A DNA stretch of 54,994 bases, taken from NCBI RefSeq assembly GCF_000337735.1, contig NZ_AOHX01000031.1:10413-65406 (forward strand), given 5' to 3'. Below, one piece after another: positions 13,964 through 22,485 of the stretch; positions within the stretch are counted from its first letter, which is position 1, and each line of letters starts with the position of its first letter. The translations under genes and the position numbers were made by a program. The notes under the pieces were generated by a model, which saw only the letters and a program-made list of their open reading frames with translations, did not search any database and had not been told where the DNA came from. Source of the DNA: Natronorubrum sulfidifaciens JCM 14089. Lineage in GTDB: Archaea > Halobacteriota > Halobacteria > Halobacteriales > Natrialbaceae.

Positions 13964-15520
13964 GTGCCACTCGAGGCGTCGGCTCGGATCGTCAGCGAAC
14001 TCACCAGTCGTGGCTACAACGCCGAACGAGAGGCTGTAACACAGCTTACGTCGGCAGATGATCCGCAGGCGGCCCTCGAACGCGTTATCGACACGCTGCC
14101 CGAGGATGCACTGGTCGTTCGAACCGACCACGTGCAGGCGGCGCTTGCGGCGGCCGGTTCGGCCACCCACTCGTCGGGACAGAACGCCGCTTCCGAGGCC
14201 ACAGACCCCCCTGTTTCGACTGGAAACCGCGCCCAAAACCCGCCAGCCACGGATACGGCCGCTCCAGTCGAAACGAAGGGGTCTCCGGGGGTCGAGCGAT
14301 CGGTCGATCTCGAGCGTCGATCGCTCGAGATCGCCGGTGATATGACCGGCGACAGTACGGGGACCGGCGAGTACAGCGACTTCGTCTCCGTCTTCCGGGA
14401 TCGACTCGAGCGACTCGGCTCGAAGCTACGCGGGCGAGTCAACCACCGGCCGGCGACGGCAATCCAGAACATGCCTGGCGGCGGTGAGGTCGGGATGGTC
14501 GGACTGGTCAACGACATCCGTTCGACTGCCAGCGGCCACTGGCTGGTCGAACTCGAGGACGCAACCGGGACGTTCCCGTGGCTGGTGATGAAAGACCGGG
14601 AGTACGCCGACTTAGTCGGCGAGTTGCTCTGTGATGAGGTGTTGGCGATGGAAGGGACCCTCGCGGACGATTCGGGGATCGCTTTCGTCGACTCGATGTA
14701 CTTCCCGGACATCCCGCGAACGCACGATCCGTCGACGGCCGACCGCCACGTGCAGGCGGCGCTGATCAGTGACGTTCACGTCGGCAGTCAGGAGTTCATG
14801 CACGACGCCTGGAACCGGTTTACCGACTGGCTGCACACGAAACAGGCCCAGCACGTCGAGTACCTGCTGATCGCGGGTGACATGGTCGAGGGCGTCGGGA
14901 TCTACCCTGATCAGGACGAGGAACTCGATATCGTCGACATCTACGACCAGTACGAGGTGTTCAACGAGTACCTCAAACAGGTCCCCGGCGACATGGATAT
15001 CGTCATGATCCCGGGCAACCACGACGCCGTCCGCCTCGCAGAGCCCCAGCCCGGGTTCAACGAGGACCTGCGAGCGATCATGTCGGCCCACGACCCGCAG
15101 ATCGTGAGCAACCCCTCGACGGTAACCCTCGAGGGCGTCTCCATCTTGATGTACCACGGCGTCAGTCTAGACGAGGTCATCGCCGAACTCCCCGAGGAGA
15201 AAGCAAGCTACGAGGAGCCACACAAAGCGATGTACCACCTGCTCAAAAAACGTCACGTCGCCCCCCAGTTTGGCGGCCACACGCGACTGGCACCCGAAGA
15301 GCAGGACTATCTCATCATGGAAGACGTCCCCGACATCTTCCACACCGGCCACGTCCACAAACTCGGCTTCGGCAAGTACCACAACGTCCTCGCCATCAAC
15401 TCCGGGTGCTGGCAGTCACAGACCGACTTCCAGAAAAGCGTCAACATCGACCCTGACGCTGGCTACGCCCCGATCGTCGACCTCGATACGCTCGATGTGA
15501 CCGTCCAGAAGTTCAGCTGA
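13964..15520 (+). CDS. polB: DNA polymerase II (PolD) small subunit DP1
   Basis: A 518-residue exonuclease subunit of archaeal polymerase D. It starts at a GTG (reads PLEASARIVSELTSRGYNAE). An N-terminal helical domain (1-65) is followed by a low-complexity linker (66-130) and an OB fold (AIQNMPGGGEVGMVGLVNDI then LVELEDATGTFPWLVM). The calcineurin-like phosphoesterase domain carries all metal motifs: ALISDVHVGS, IAGDMVEGVG, IPGNHDAVR, MYHGVSLDEV and FHTGHVHKLGFG. It provides 3'-5' proofreading with the large subunit DP2, which is not in the window. Two ORB-like sites in inverted orientation are embedded in the linker-coding DNA. Position a few kb from oriC suits a replication gene cluster. 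Confidence 0.95.
   Translation: MPLEASARIVSELTSRGYNAEREAVTQLTSADDPQAALERVIDTLPEDALVVRTDHVQAALAAAGSATHSSGQNAASEATDPPVSTGNRAQNPPATDTAAPVETKGSPGVERSVDLERRSLEIAGDMTGDSTGTGEYSDFVSVFRDRLERLGSKLRGRVNHRPATAIQNMPGGGEVGMVGLVNDIRSTASGHWLVELEDATGTFPWLVMKDREYADLVGELLCDEVLAMEGTLADDSGIAFVDSMYFPDIPRTHDPSTADRHVQAALISDVHVGSQEFMHDAWNRFTDWLHTKQAQHVEYLLIAGDMVEGVGIYPDQDEELDIVDIYDQYEVFNEYLKQVPGDMDIVMIPGNHDAVRLAEPQPGFNEDLRAIMSAHDPQIVSNPSTVTLEGVSILMYHGVSLDEVIAELPEEKASYEEPHKAMYHLLKKRHVAPQFGGHTRLAPEEQDYLIMEDVPDIFHTGHVHKLGFGKYHNVLAINSGCWQSQTDFQKSVNIDPDAGYAPIVDLDTLDVTVQKFS
14204..14224 (-). promoter_or_regulatory. ORB-like box inside the PolD small-subunit gene (minus strand)
   Basis: On the minus strand it begins TCCAGTCGAAACAGGGGGGT. 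The first 13 bases are identical to ORB1 of the origin. It faces the box at 14263-14282 across 38 bases. Confidence 0.6.
14263..14282 (+). promoter_or_regulatory. ORB-like box inside the PolD small-subunit gene (plus strand)
   Basis: TCCAGTCGAAACGAAGGGGT differs from ORB1 of the origin at one of 20 positions, and a GGGGG run follows at 14287. The encoded residues (PVETKGS) lie in the disordered linker, so the DNA can keep this sequence without harming a folded domain. Confidence 0.65.
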
Positions 15521-15638
15521 GCCGTTCGAGTCCCACACCGACCCGGACTCGAGCGTCCGATGTTTCAGGTCTCGCCGGTTGCAGTACACCTATCTAACAG
15601 TCCAGTGAGCATGGTACACACGACCGCTGTTGTTTCCC

Positions 15639-16544
15639 ATGTCACCCCCCGAGCCACAGACACCAGCCGAGGAGCCGTCGACCGCCTTCGCCCCGGCGAT
15701 CGATGCCCACACGCACCTGTTTCCGGAGCGACTCGCCGCCGCGATCCGTCGGTCGCTCAGTGATGAGGCCGGCTGGGAGTTCTCGAGTCCGACGACGCGA
15801 CCGGGTATCGAGACTGTCCTCCGTGCGGCGGGCGTCGAAGCCTATGTCGCCCTTCCGTACGCGCACAAGGCCGGAATCGCCCGCGAGTTAAACGACTGGC
15901 TGCTCGCACACGCCGCCGACTCCGACATGATGTATCCGTTCGCGACGGTCCATCCCGACGACGAGGCGGTCGGTGAAATCGCCAGCGATGCGTTCGACGC
16001 GGGCGCTCGAGGCCTGAAAATTCACTGTCCCGTCCAGGAGTGTCGTCCCGCAGACTCGCGCCTCGAGCCAGCGCTCGAGGTCGCGGCGGCGTACGATCGG
16101 CCGATCACCTATCACGGCGGGACGGCACCGATGTTCGAGGGCACCGAGTTCGTCGGTGCGGACGCCTTTGCCGAGGTGATCGACTCCTATCCCGACGTTC
16201 GGGTCTGTTGTGCGCACATGGGTACCTACGAGGTCGATCGGTTCCTCGCGTTCGCCCGCGAGTACGAGAACGTTTACCTCGATACGACGTTCGCGATGTC
16301 GACCTCGGCCGAGGAGACGATGGGGTTCGATCCCTCGACGATTACGGACGACACCCTTACCGAGCTCTCGGATTCCATTATGTACGGCTCGGACTTCCCG
16401 AACATTCCCTACCCCTACCGAAACGAACGGGCCGGGTTGCTGGCTCGTGATCTCCCTCGAGAGACGACTCGAGACCTCTTTGCGCGGACGGCCGCGGACT
16501 ACCTCGGTCTCGACATCGAGGACGGCTTCGAGCTCCCAGTCTGA
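15639..16544 (+). CDS. Metal-dependent amidohydrolase (amidohydro_2, TIM-barrel)
   Basis: A 301-residue cytosolic hydrolase or decarboxylase of the amidohydrolase_2 family. Metal and active-site motifs in order: AIDAHTHLFPE (His24, His26), GARGLKIHCPVQ, ITYHGGTAPMF, VRVCCAHMGTYEV and the C-terminal IMYGSDFPNIPYPY with the metal-binding Asp. The family includes aminocarboxymuconate-semialdehyde decarboxylase-like and lactonase-like enzymes. The substrate is not readable. The ATG giving MSPPEPQTP is taken as the start; the in-frame codons just before it use TTG. It converges on the acyl-CoA/transport cluster, so a catabolic role is possible but not shown. Confidence 0.87.
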   Translation: MSPPEPQTPAEEPSTAFAPAIDAHTHLFPERLAAAIRRSLSDEAGWEFSSPTTRPGIETVLRAAGVEAYVALPYAHKAGIARELNDWLLAHAADSDMMYPFATVHPDDEAVGEIASDAFDAGARGLKIHCPVQECRPADSRLEPALEVAAAYDRPITYHGGTAPMFEGTEFVGADAFAEVIDSYPDVRVCCAHMGTYEVDRFLAFAREYENVYLDTTFAMSTSAEETMGFDPSTITDDTLTELSDSIMYGSDFPNIPYPYRNERAGLLARDLPRETTRDLFARTAADYLGLDIEDGFELPV

Positions 16545-16560
16545 CTGTTGGCTGACAGTC

Positions 16561-16947
16561 TCAGGACGCCTTCCAGATGAGCCCCTCGATATCGCCGGTG
16601 AGAACGGACTCCGCATCGCTGTTCGTACACTCGACATCAACGGTGACGGCGTAGCGGTCGCCCTGTTCGTCGACGGTGTCGAACGTCCACAGACAGGTAA
16701 TCTGCTCGCCGGTGTAGACCGGACGGCGGAACTGGAACGTCATCTCCGTTGCGAGGACCTCGAGGTCGCCGCCGATCTTCGTCGGCAGCGTCGCGGTCAG
16801 CAGACCGTGGACCAGCAGTCGACCATCCGAATCGGGTTCCGTGTGCTGGTCCTGCCTGTCGCCCGACAGCGCGGCGAACCGTTCGACGTCGTCGGTCGTG
16901 AACGTTCGTTCGAACGTGTGTGTCTCGTCTACGGTTGGCTCTTCCAT
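16561..16947 (-). CDS. MaoC-like hotdog-fold hydratase/thioesterase
   Basis: A 128-residue single-hotdog protein. The active-site helix reads FTTDDVERFAALSGDRQDQH, which carries the R-hydratase signature S-G-D-x-x-x-x-H (Asp and His catalytic in PhaJ/MaoC proteins). LVHGLLTATLPTKIGGD follows, and EMTFQFRRPVYTGEQITCLW is the second half of the fold. It probably hydrates an enoyl-CoA. It is the last gene of the 12-kb cluster, starting one base after the livF-type stop codon. The start is set at MEEPTVDETHTFERTF; the upstream in-frame residues overlap livF and are not family-like. Confidence 0.82.
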   Translation of the reverse strand: MEEPTVDETHTFERTFTTDDVERFAALSGDRQDQHTEPDSDGRLLVHGLLTATLPTKIGGDLEVLATEMTFQFRRPVYTGEQITCLWTFDTVDEQGDRYAVTVDVECTNSDAESVLTGDIEGLIWKAS

Positions 16948-16948
16948 G

Positions 16949-17677
16949 CTAGCTGCCTTCGAAGATGCGTTTGATCTCCGTGTTGTCGACGATCGGTTCG
17001 CCCTCGTCGATACTGGTGACGATCTCACCGCGTTCGATCACGTATCCGCGGTCGGCGATCTCGCCCGCATGGCGGACGTTCGACTCCGCGACGACGATCG
17101 AGATCCCGAGGTCTTTGATGCGTTCGACACCCTCACGGAAGCGTTCTCGTACCGATGGCGCAAGCCCCTCGAACGGCTCATCGAGTAACACGATGTCCGG
17201 GTCCGACGCGAGCGCCCGACCAACCGTGACCATCTTCTGTTCGCCGCCGCTTAACTGGCCCGCGGGCCGATCTAAGAACTCCTCCATCTCCGGGAAGATG
17301 TCGAGAATTTGCTCGCGACGCGTCTGGAACTCCTCGTCGCTGATCGAATCACTGCCCCAGGTCGACATCTGGATGTTGTCCTCGACGGTAAGCGTCGTGA
17401 ACAGCCGTCGATCCTCCGGCGCGAACCCGATCCCGTGTTGAATCCGCGAACGCGAGGGCTGGTCCGTCAGATCGGTGCCCCGCACACGGATCGACCCGTT
17501 CTGAATCGACGTCTGCCCCATCACCGTCCGGAACGTCGTCGTCTTGCCGGCTCCGTTACGGCCGATCAGCGCGACCGTCTCGCCCGGCTCGATCCGGATC
17601 GAGACGTCCTCGAGGACGGTCGCCTTATCGAGTGTCACCGTGATGTCTTCGATCTCGAGCAGTGGCGCTTGGCTCAT
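16949..17677 (-). CDS. livF: Branched-chain-type ABC transporter ATPase (LivF)
   Basis: A 242-residue ABC ATPase. Walker A LIGRNGAGKTTTFRTVMG, Q-loop, signature LSGGEQKMVTVGRALASDPD and Walker B IVLLDEPFEGLAP are all present. The ENIQMSTWGSD region and short C-terminus are LivF-like. The ATG is preferred over the GTG nine bases upstream because a perfect GGAGGTG Shine-Dalgarno lies nine bases before it and the livG stop codon ends one base before it. It pairs with the LivG ATPase on the cytoplasmic side of the LivHM channel. Confidence 0.9.
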   Translation of the reverse strand: MSQAPLLEIEDITVTLDKATVLEDVSIRIEPGETVALIGRNGAGKTTTFRTVMGQTSIQNGSIRVRGTDLTDQPSRSRIQHGIGFAPEDRRLFTTLTVEDNIQMSTWGSDSISDEEFQTRREQILDIFPEMEEFLDRPAGQLSGGEQKMVTVGRALASDPDIVLLDEPFEGLAPSVRERFREGVERIKDLGISIVVAESNVRHAGEIADRGYVIERGEIVTSIDEGEPIVDNTEIKRIFEGS

Positions 17678-17678
17678 C

Positions 17679-18437
17679 TCAGACACCTCCCTCGAGGATG
17701 AACTGGTTGACTTCTTCTGAGTTCATCACGGCTGCCACATCGTCGTCGGCGAGCACGCGCCCTTCGTGGAGGGCGACGATCCGGTCGGAGTAGTCTCGGA
17801 TGAGTTCCATGTCGTGTTCGATGAATATGAGGCCGATTTGCTGTTCGACCGCTGCCTCGGTGATCGTCTCCATGACGGCGTTTTTCTCGCGTGAGCCGAC
17901 GCCGCTGGTCGGCTCGTCGAGGATCATGATCTCCGGCTCGAGTGCGAACGACATCGCCACGTCGAGGACCTTTCGGACGCCATGAGGGAGGTGTTCGGTG
18001 TGGTCGTCTGCGTGGGCCTCGAGGTTGAACAACTCGAGGAGCCGTTCCGTCTCGCTGACGGAGGCGCTGTCTCTATGTGTCGGCGTAAACAGGCGGTTGT
18101 TCTCCTGTTTTCGCGAGAGGACACTCGCTTGCATGTTCTCGAACACCGTCATCTCGTCGTAGATCTGTGGGATTTGAAACGAGCGGACGAGTCCTCGACG
18201 GACCCGCTTGTACTTCTGCAGGCCGGAGATGTCCTCGCCGTCGAAGATGATGGTGCCGTCGGTGAGTGGTAGCGCACCCGAGATGAGGTTCGTGAACGTG
18301 GTTTTGCCGGCCCCGTTGGGGCCGATGATGCCGACGATTTCGTCGTCGTAGAACTCGACGCTCACACCATCGACGGCGACGATGCTTCCGAAGTCTTTGC
18401 GAACGTTTTCGGTTTTGAGGATTGGTTCTGAACTCAT
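17679..18437 (-). CDS. livG: Branched-chain-type ABC transporter ATPase (LivG)
   Basis: A 252-residue ABC ATPase with Walker A IGPNGAGKTTFTNLISG, Walker B MILDEPTSGVG and the long Q-loop to signature segment typical of LivG (SVSETERLLELFNLEAHADD). The signature HLPHGVRKVLDVAMS has GV where LSGG is usual: the sequence reads LPHG, as in many LivG proteins (LPYG). A GAGGTG ribosome site precedes the ATG, which overlaps the livM stop (ATGA). The C-terminal VNQFILEGGV tail is LivG-like. Confidence 0.9.
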   Translation of the reverse strand: MSSEPILKTENVRKDFGSIVAVDGVSVEFYDDEIVGIIGPNGAGKTTFTNLISGALPLTDGTIIFDGEDISGLQKYKRVRRGLVRSFQIPQIYDEMTVFENMQASVLSRKQENNRLFTPTHRDSASVSETERLLELFNLEAHADDHTEHLPHGVRKVLDVAMSFALEPEIMILDEPTSGVGSREKNAVMETITEAAVEQQIGLIFIEHDMELIRDYSDRIVALHEGRVLADDDVAAVMNSEEVNQFILEGGV

Positions 18438-19462
18438 TGTTCACCTCGCCGGTCGTTGAGTCGCTCTACAAGCGTCTTGGCACCGCCCCAGATGCCGTTT
18501 TCGCGCAGCGTCAGGACGACGATGAACAGCACGAGCCCCATCGTAAAGTGCCAGTACTCGGTGTACGACAGTGCCAACTCCTGCAGCAGGATGAACCCGC
18601 CGGCACCGACGACCGGGCCGAAGAAGGTCCCAATGCCGCCGAGTAGCGCCATGAAGACGATCTCGCCCGACATCGTCCAGTCGAGATACTCCGGCGTGAT
18701 GTGGCCGATAAGGACGGCATACAGCGCGCCGCCGAGGCCGACGACCATCGCCGACAGGATCATCGAGTAGACGCGGTATCGAAGGACCGGCACGCCGGTC
18801 ATCTCCGCTCGCGTTTCGTTCTCGCGGATCATCTTCAGCGTGAGCCCGAACGGTGACCGGAGCACGAACCAGAGCAGGACGATGGTCGCGGCCAGAGCCA
18901 CCAACACGACGTGATAATAAAAGCCGAGCAGGTAGATCTGTGCCGGCAGCTCACTGATTGGAATCCCGAAGAAATCGGGTCGCGTGACGCCGATGCCGTC
19001 GGTGCCGCGCGTGAGACCACCGATGTCCCGGACGGCGAGGATGTATAGCAGCTGTGCCAGCGCCAGCGTCAACAGCGCGAAGTAGATTTCGTGGGTCTTG
19101 ACGGTCAACACGCCGATGATCGCACCGACGAGTCCCGACACGACCATCGCAATCACCATCACCGCTACGAGGTCGGTGATGCCGACACGCCCCATCACGA
19201 GCACGACGGTGTACATGCCGGTGCCGAAAAACGCCGCGTGGCCGAACGACAACAGCCCCGTGTAGCCAAGGACGATGTTGAACCCCATCGCGGCGATGGC
19301 GAAACACATGATCCACGTCAGCAGTCGCGTGTGGTAGGCGTTGAGCGTCATCGCCGGGTACAGGGCGAGGACGACGAACACGACGATGCCCGCGAGCAGC
19401 CGCCTGTTCTGTAGCGTCTCCGCCAGCCCGACGTTCCCGAACGTCGGCAAGCGGGTGCTCAT
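18434..19462 (-). CDS. livM: Branched-chain-type ABC transporter permease (LivM)
   Basis: A 342-residue permease with about 9-10 membrane segments. LivM hallmarks are MGFNIVLGYTGLLSFGHAAF near residue 58, GRVGITDLVAVMVIAMVV, and the cytoplasmic ATPase-contact loop SPFGLTLKMIRENETRAEMT. HITPEYLDWTMSGEIVFMAL and GGIGTFFGPVVGAGGFILLQ mark the C-terminal half. It is coupled by 4-base ATGA overlaps to both neighbours. With LivH it forms the membrane channel. Confidence 0.9.
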   Translation of the reverse strand: MSTRLPTFGNVGLAETLQNRRLLAGIVVFVVLALYPAMTLNAYHTRLLTWIMCFAIAAMGFNIVLGYTGLLSFGHAAFFGTGMYTVVLVMGRVGITDLVAVMVIAMVVSGLVGAIIGVLTVKTHEIYFALLTLALAQLLYILAVRDIGGLTRGTDGIGVTRPDFFGIPISELPAQIYLLGFYYHVVLVALAATIVLLWFVLRSPFGLTLKMIRENETRAEMTGVPVLRYRVYSMILSAMVVGLGGALYAVLIGHITPEYLDWTMSGEIVFMALLGGIGTFFGPVVGAGGFILLQELALSYTEYWHFTMGLVLFIVVLTLRENGIWGGAKTLVERLNDRRGEQ

Positions 19463-20385
19463 TCGACCACCCCCTCATCGCCGAACAGGCCTTCGGGTTT
19501 CGCGATGATGACGACTACCATGAGCGCGAAGACGATCGCTAACTCGATCGCCGGAACGTACGCGATCCCGAAACTGCGCACCATCCCGATGATGAGCGAG
19601 GCGACGACGACTCCCTTGAGGCTTCCGAGTCCGCCGATGACGATCACGGCGAACGAGAGCAACACGTACTCGAGTGTCACGGCCGGCGTGGCCACGGCAA
19701 ACGGCACGAACAGGGCCCCACCGAGGGCGGCGATCGCGATCGAGAGGCTGAAGATCAACACGCGCACGCGAGTGACGTTAATTCCGAGCATCTGGACCAT
19801 CTCGTAGTCCTCGGACATCGCCTGCGAGATCTTCCCGATCTTCGTCTTGACGAACATCAGGTAGAGGCCGACGGCACAGCAGACGGCGATCAGGATGACG
19901 AACGACCGATAGACCGAGACCGATGACCCGAGGAGGTCGATCGTTCCCAACTGTCTGGACGGGTTGGTTGCGGCGTCGACGCTGATCGGTGTGGCTCCCC
20001 AGAGGTATTTGATGATGTCATCGAGCATGAGGATGACACCGAACGTTGCTAGCAGCTGATACACCGGCTCGATCTCGTACAGCGGCGCGAACACCGTCTT
20101 ATCGAGCGCCGCTGCCAGTACGAACACTGCCAGCGGAATCACGATGACGAGCACGAGCAGTAGCGCGACCATCGTCGTCGTAATGTCGCCGATGTTGTTC
20201 AGCGTCCAGACGGCGATGTACGCCCCCAACCCGTAGAACGCGGCGTGGGCCATGTTCAGCAGGTTGAGAATGCCGAACACGAGCGTCAACCCGACCGAGG
20301 CAAAAAACAACAGAGCTGCGAAGTAGAGCCCGTTGAACGTATGTCCCAGCACGAACGGCTGTCCCAGGAGTGTTTCTGGTATCAT
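19459..20385 (-). CDS. livH: Branched-chain-type ABC transporter permease (LivH)
   Basis: A 308-residue permease, about 8 membrane segments. GLTLVFGILNLLNMAHAAFY is the LivH signature block, and SEDYEMVQMLGINVTRVRVL the coupling helix. LEYVLLSFAVIVIGGLGSLK is the conserved C-terminal segment. It starts 13 bases after the binding-protein stop and overlaps livM by 4 bases. Confidence 0.9.
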   Translation of the reverse strand: MIPETLLGQPFVLGHTFNGLYFAALLFFASVGLTLVFGILNLLNMAHAAFYGLGAYIAVWTLNNIGDITTTMVALLLVLVIVIPLAVFVLAAALDKTVFAPLYEIEPVYQLLATFGVILMLDDIIKYLWGATPISVDAATNPSRQLGTIDLLGSSVSVYRSFVILIAVCCAVGLYLMFVKTKIGKISQAMSEDYEMVQMLGINVTRVRVLIFSLSIAIAALGGALFVPFAVATPAVTLEYVLLSFAVIVIGGLGSLKGVVVASLIIGMVRSFGIAYVPAIELAIVFALMVVVIIAKPEGLFGDEGVVE

Positions 20386-20398
20386 TGGTAGTCCTCCA

Positions 20399-21724
20399 TT
20401 AGAGCGGCTCGATTTCCTCGACCCACTCCATCGTCGGGACGCCAGTGGGCGGGTTCACTTCCGTCGCGGCGATGAACTCGAAATCGGTCGTCAGCGGGTG
20501 GTCGACGGGGAAGTCGTGATCCTCCGTCGGCCGTCCGAAGACGGCAGGCGCGGCCGCCTGCGGGCCACGCATCGTGTGTTGACCGTGTGGCATCTCGACC
20601 GAGATGTCGTTCATCGCCGCCATGAGCTGGTCGCCAGTCGGCCAGTCGCCGATGATCGAAACGGCGCGTTCGACGCCCTCCTGCAGTGTCTTCAGGCCGG
20701 CCCAGTCGTGATACGCACCCCAGCCCGGATACTCTCCGTACCGGTCGTAGTAGTCGTCGACGAACTGCTGGTGGTCTTCATCCTCGTCGTAGCGGTAGGT
20801 GGGCTGGTAGCCGGCCCGCCCACCAAGCCAGACATTCTCTGGCATATCGCCGCCGAGAGAGCGAAGCAACGGCGCTCCGGTGTCCCCGATGAGTAGCGCT
20901 TCACCGACCTGATCGAACAGCCCACCATCGACGCCCTGCGAGACGAACGTCGCCGTATCTCCACCCCACAGACTCGAGAACAGGAGATCAGGCTCTTGGC
21001 TGGCGATCGCGCTCACGTGGGCGCTGTAGTCGGTCTCCCCAAGGTCGGGGTAGCGAGACTCGACGATGTCGATATCCGGCCTGACGTTCTCGAGCGCCGT
21101 CTCGAACATCTCCTGGTGGTCGTGGCCCCAGGCGTAGTCGGGATCGATCGTCACGACTGTCTCGATGTCGTCCATCTGTTCGACCATCCGGACGGCCCCG
21201 ATCGCGCCCGAAGCGTTCGAGCCGGCCGTACGGACGACGTGGTCCATCTCCGGGTTCTCCTCGAACAGCTGGTACGTTCCGGGCATCGTCACCAGAAACG
21301 GCATCTGCTGGTCGTTTGCGGCCGGTGCGACCCCGAGTACGTGCGCACTCGAGATAATGCTAAAGAGCATGTCGACCTCGCCCTCCTGAGCGATCGCCTG
21401 AACGTCGCTGATGAGCGAGTCCAGACCGGCACCCTCGTCGAGTCGGTCAACGATCTCAATCTCGCGTTCGCCGAGCAGGCCACCCTCAGCGTTGATCTGG
21501 TCGACGAGCATATCGGTCGCGTTCATCGCCTGCTCGCCGTAGAACGCGGCCGGTCCGGATTCGAACAGGATCTGTGCGATCCGGAACGGTTCGTCCGGAA
21601 TGCCCTCGATCGTCTCTTGGCCCAGATCCTCGTCTAAGAGTGCACAGCCGGCTGTCATGCTGACGCCCGACAGTGCTGCTGCCCCTTTCAGATACGTTCG
21701 GCGTGATAGTCGTGACTTTCTCAT
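20399..21724 (-). CDS. Branched-chain-type ABC transporter binding lipoprotein (LivK-like)
   Basis: A 441-residue extracellular binding protein. The N-terminus is a Tat lipoprotein signal: SRRTYLKG with arginines 8-9, a hydrophobic run and lipobox TAGC with Cys27. The mature part follows the Peripla_BP_6 fold: FRIAQILFESGPAAFYGEQA, LLGEREIEIVDRLDEG, VQAIAQEGEVDMLFSII, DYAWGHDHQEMFETALENV and ASQEPDLLFSSLWGGDTATF. The ligand may be a branched-chain amino acid, amide, or aromatic or short-chain acid; sequence alone cannot tell. The neighbouring acyl-CoA genes favour an organic acid. It is preceded by a 255-base gap in which I see no convincing gene, so it may also have its own promoter. Confidence 0.88.
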   Translation of the reverse strand: MRKSRLSRRTYLKGAAALSGVSMTAGCALLDEDLGQETIEGIPDEPFRIAQILFESGPAAFYGEQAMNATDMLVDQINAEGGLLGEREIEIVDRLDEGAGLDSLISDVQAIAQEGEVDMLFSIISSAHVLGVAPAANDQQMPFLVTMPGTYQLFEENPEMDHVVRTAGSNASGAIGAVRMVEQMDDIETVVTIDPDYAWGHDHQEMFETALENVRPDIDIVESRYPDLGETDYSAHVSAIASQEPDLLFSSLWGGDTATFVSQGVDGGLFDQVGEALLIGDTGAPLLRSLGGDMPENVWLGGRAGYQPTYRYDEDEDHQQFVDDYYDRYGEYPGWGAYHDWAGLKTLQEGVERAVSIIGDWPTGDQLMAAMNDISVEMPHGQHTMRGPQAAAPAVFGRPTEDHDFPVDHPLTTDFEFIAATEVNPPTGVPTMEWVEEIEPL

Positions 21725-21979
21725 ACTCCGTTTCCCCGCAGTTGCGTGTTAGTTACGTCGTTCATTGTACTGCCCTGTGTAGCTGTCCGCGTGTGGTATC
21801 CGCCGCAGCGAGTCCCCTACCGACCGCCGATCGCCGCTGTCCGCGCGGGTGGCGGTGGTTTCCACCCTCGAGTCCGCGGTGGAGTGGTCGTCGGACACCG
21901 CAGCGACGGCCGTCGGCACGCGGGCGTCGAACGGCTGGCGCTGGCTGTAGGCCGCCATCGAAGCGGTCGGAACGGTGCC

Positions 21980-22447
21980 TTAGCTGTCATCATGGGTTCG
22001 TTTTCGCGAGAGGACCGTGCGGTCGAATTCACAGACCAGCGGTTCGTCCGGGTCGTTGACTTTGAACACCTCGACGTGCATGGTGACGATGCCCCGCTCG
22101 CCGTCGCTGGTCTCTCGTTTCTCCGTCACGGTCGACTGGACACGGATCGTGTCGCCGTGAAAGACCGGCTCCGGATGCTCGACGTCGTCATACGAGAGAT
22201 TGGCAACGATGGTGCCGTCAGTCGTCTCGGGAATCGTGAGACCGACCGCGAGCGACATCGTGTAGAGGCCGTTGACCAGCCGGTCGCCGAACGCCGTCTC
22301 GGACGCAAACGCCGCGTCGAGATGCAGCGGCTGCTGGTTCATCGTCATATCGCAGAACCGCTGGTTGTCGCTCTCGCTGATCGTCCGTCGCTTCTCGTGG
22401 GCGATCGTCTCGCCGGTTTCGAACTCCTCGTAGTACAGTCCGGTCAT
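21980..22447 (-). CDS. MaoC-family enoyl-CoA hydratase
   Basis: A 155-residue MaoC-type hotdog protein beginning MTGLYYEEFETGETIAHEKR. The active-site helix TISESDNQRFCDMTMNQQPLH carries the family Asn/Gln-Pro-Leu-His pattern. FGDRLVNGLYTMSLAVGLTI is the usual second block, and EPVFHGDTIRVQSTVTEKRE the third. The type resembles mesaconyl-CoA hydratase-like MaoC proteins. The usual SGD of MaoC helices reads DMTM here, so the catalytic Asp may be shifted. It follows the carboxylase beta subunit by 38 bases and is likely to hydrate the unsaturated product of the upstream enzymes. Confidence 0.85.
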   Translation of the reverse strand: MTGLYYEEFETGETIAHEKRRTISESDNQRFCDMTMNQQPLHLDAAFASETAFGDRLVNGLYTMSLAVGLTIPETTDGTIVANLSYDDVEHPEPVFHGDTIRVQSTVTEKRETSDGERGIVTMHVEVFKVNDPDEPLVCEFDRTVLSRKRTHDDS

Positions 22448-22485
22448 AAATATGTCTGTTATCTGGTTGTTCGTGCAGTTCGGGT

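Noticed and set aside
21749-21958. 69-residue frame in the gap before the LivK-type gene
   Set aside because: No recognisable fold, promoter or ribosome site; the gap is probably spacer or promoter DNA, though a small gene cannot be excluded.
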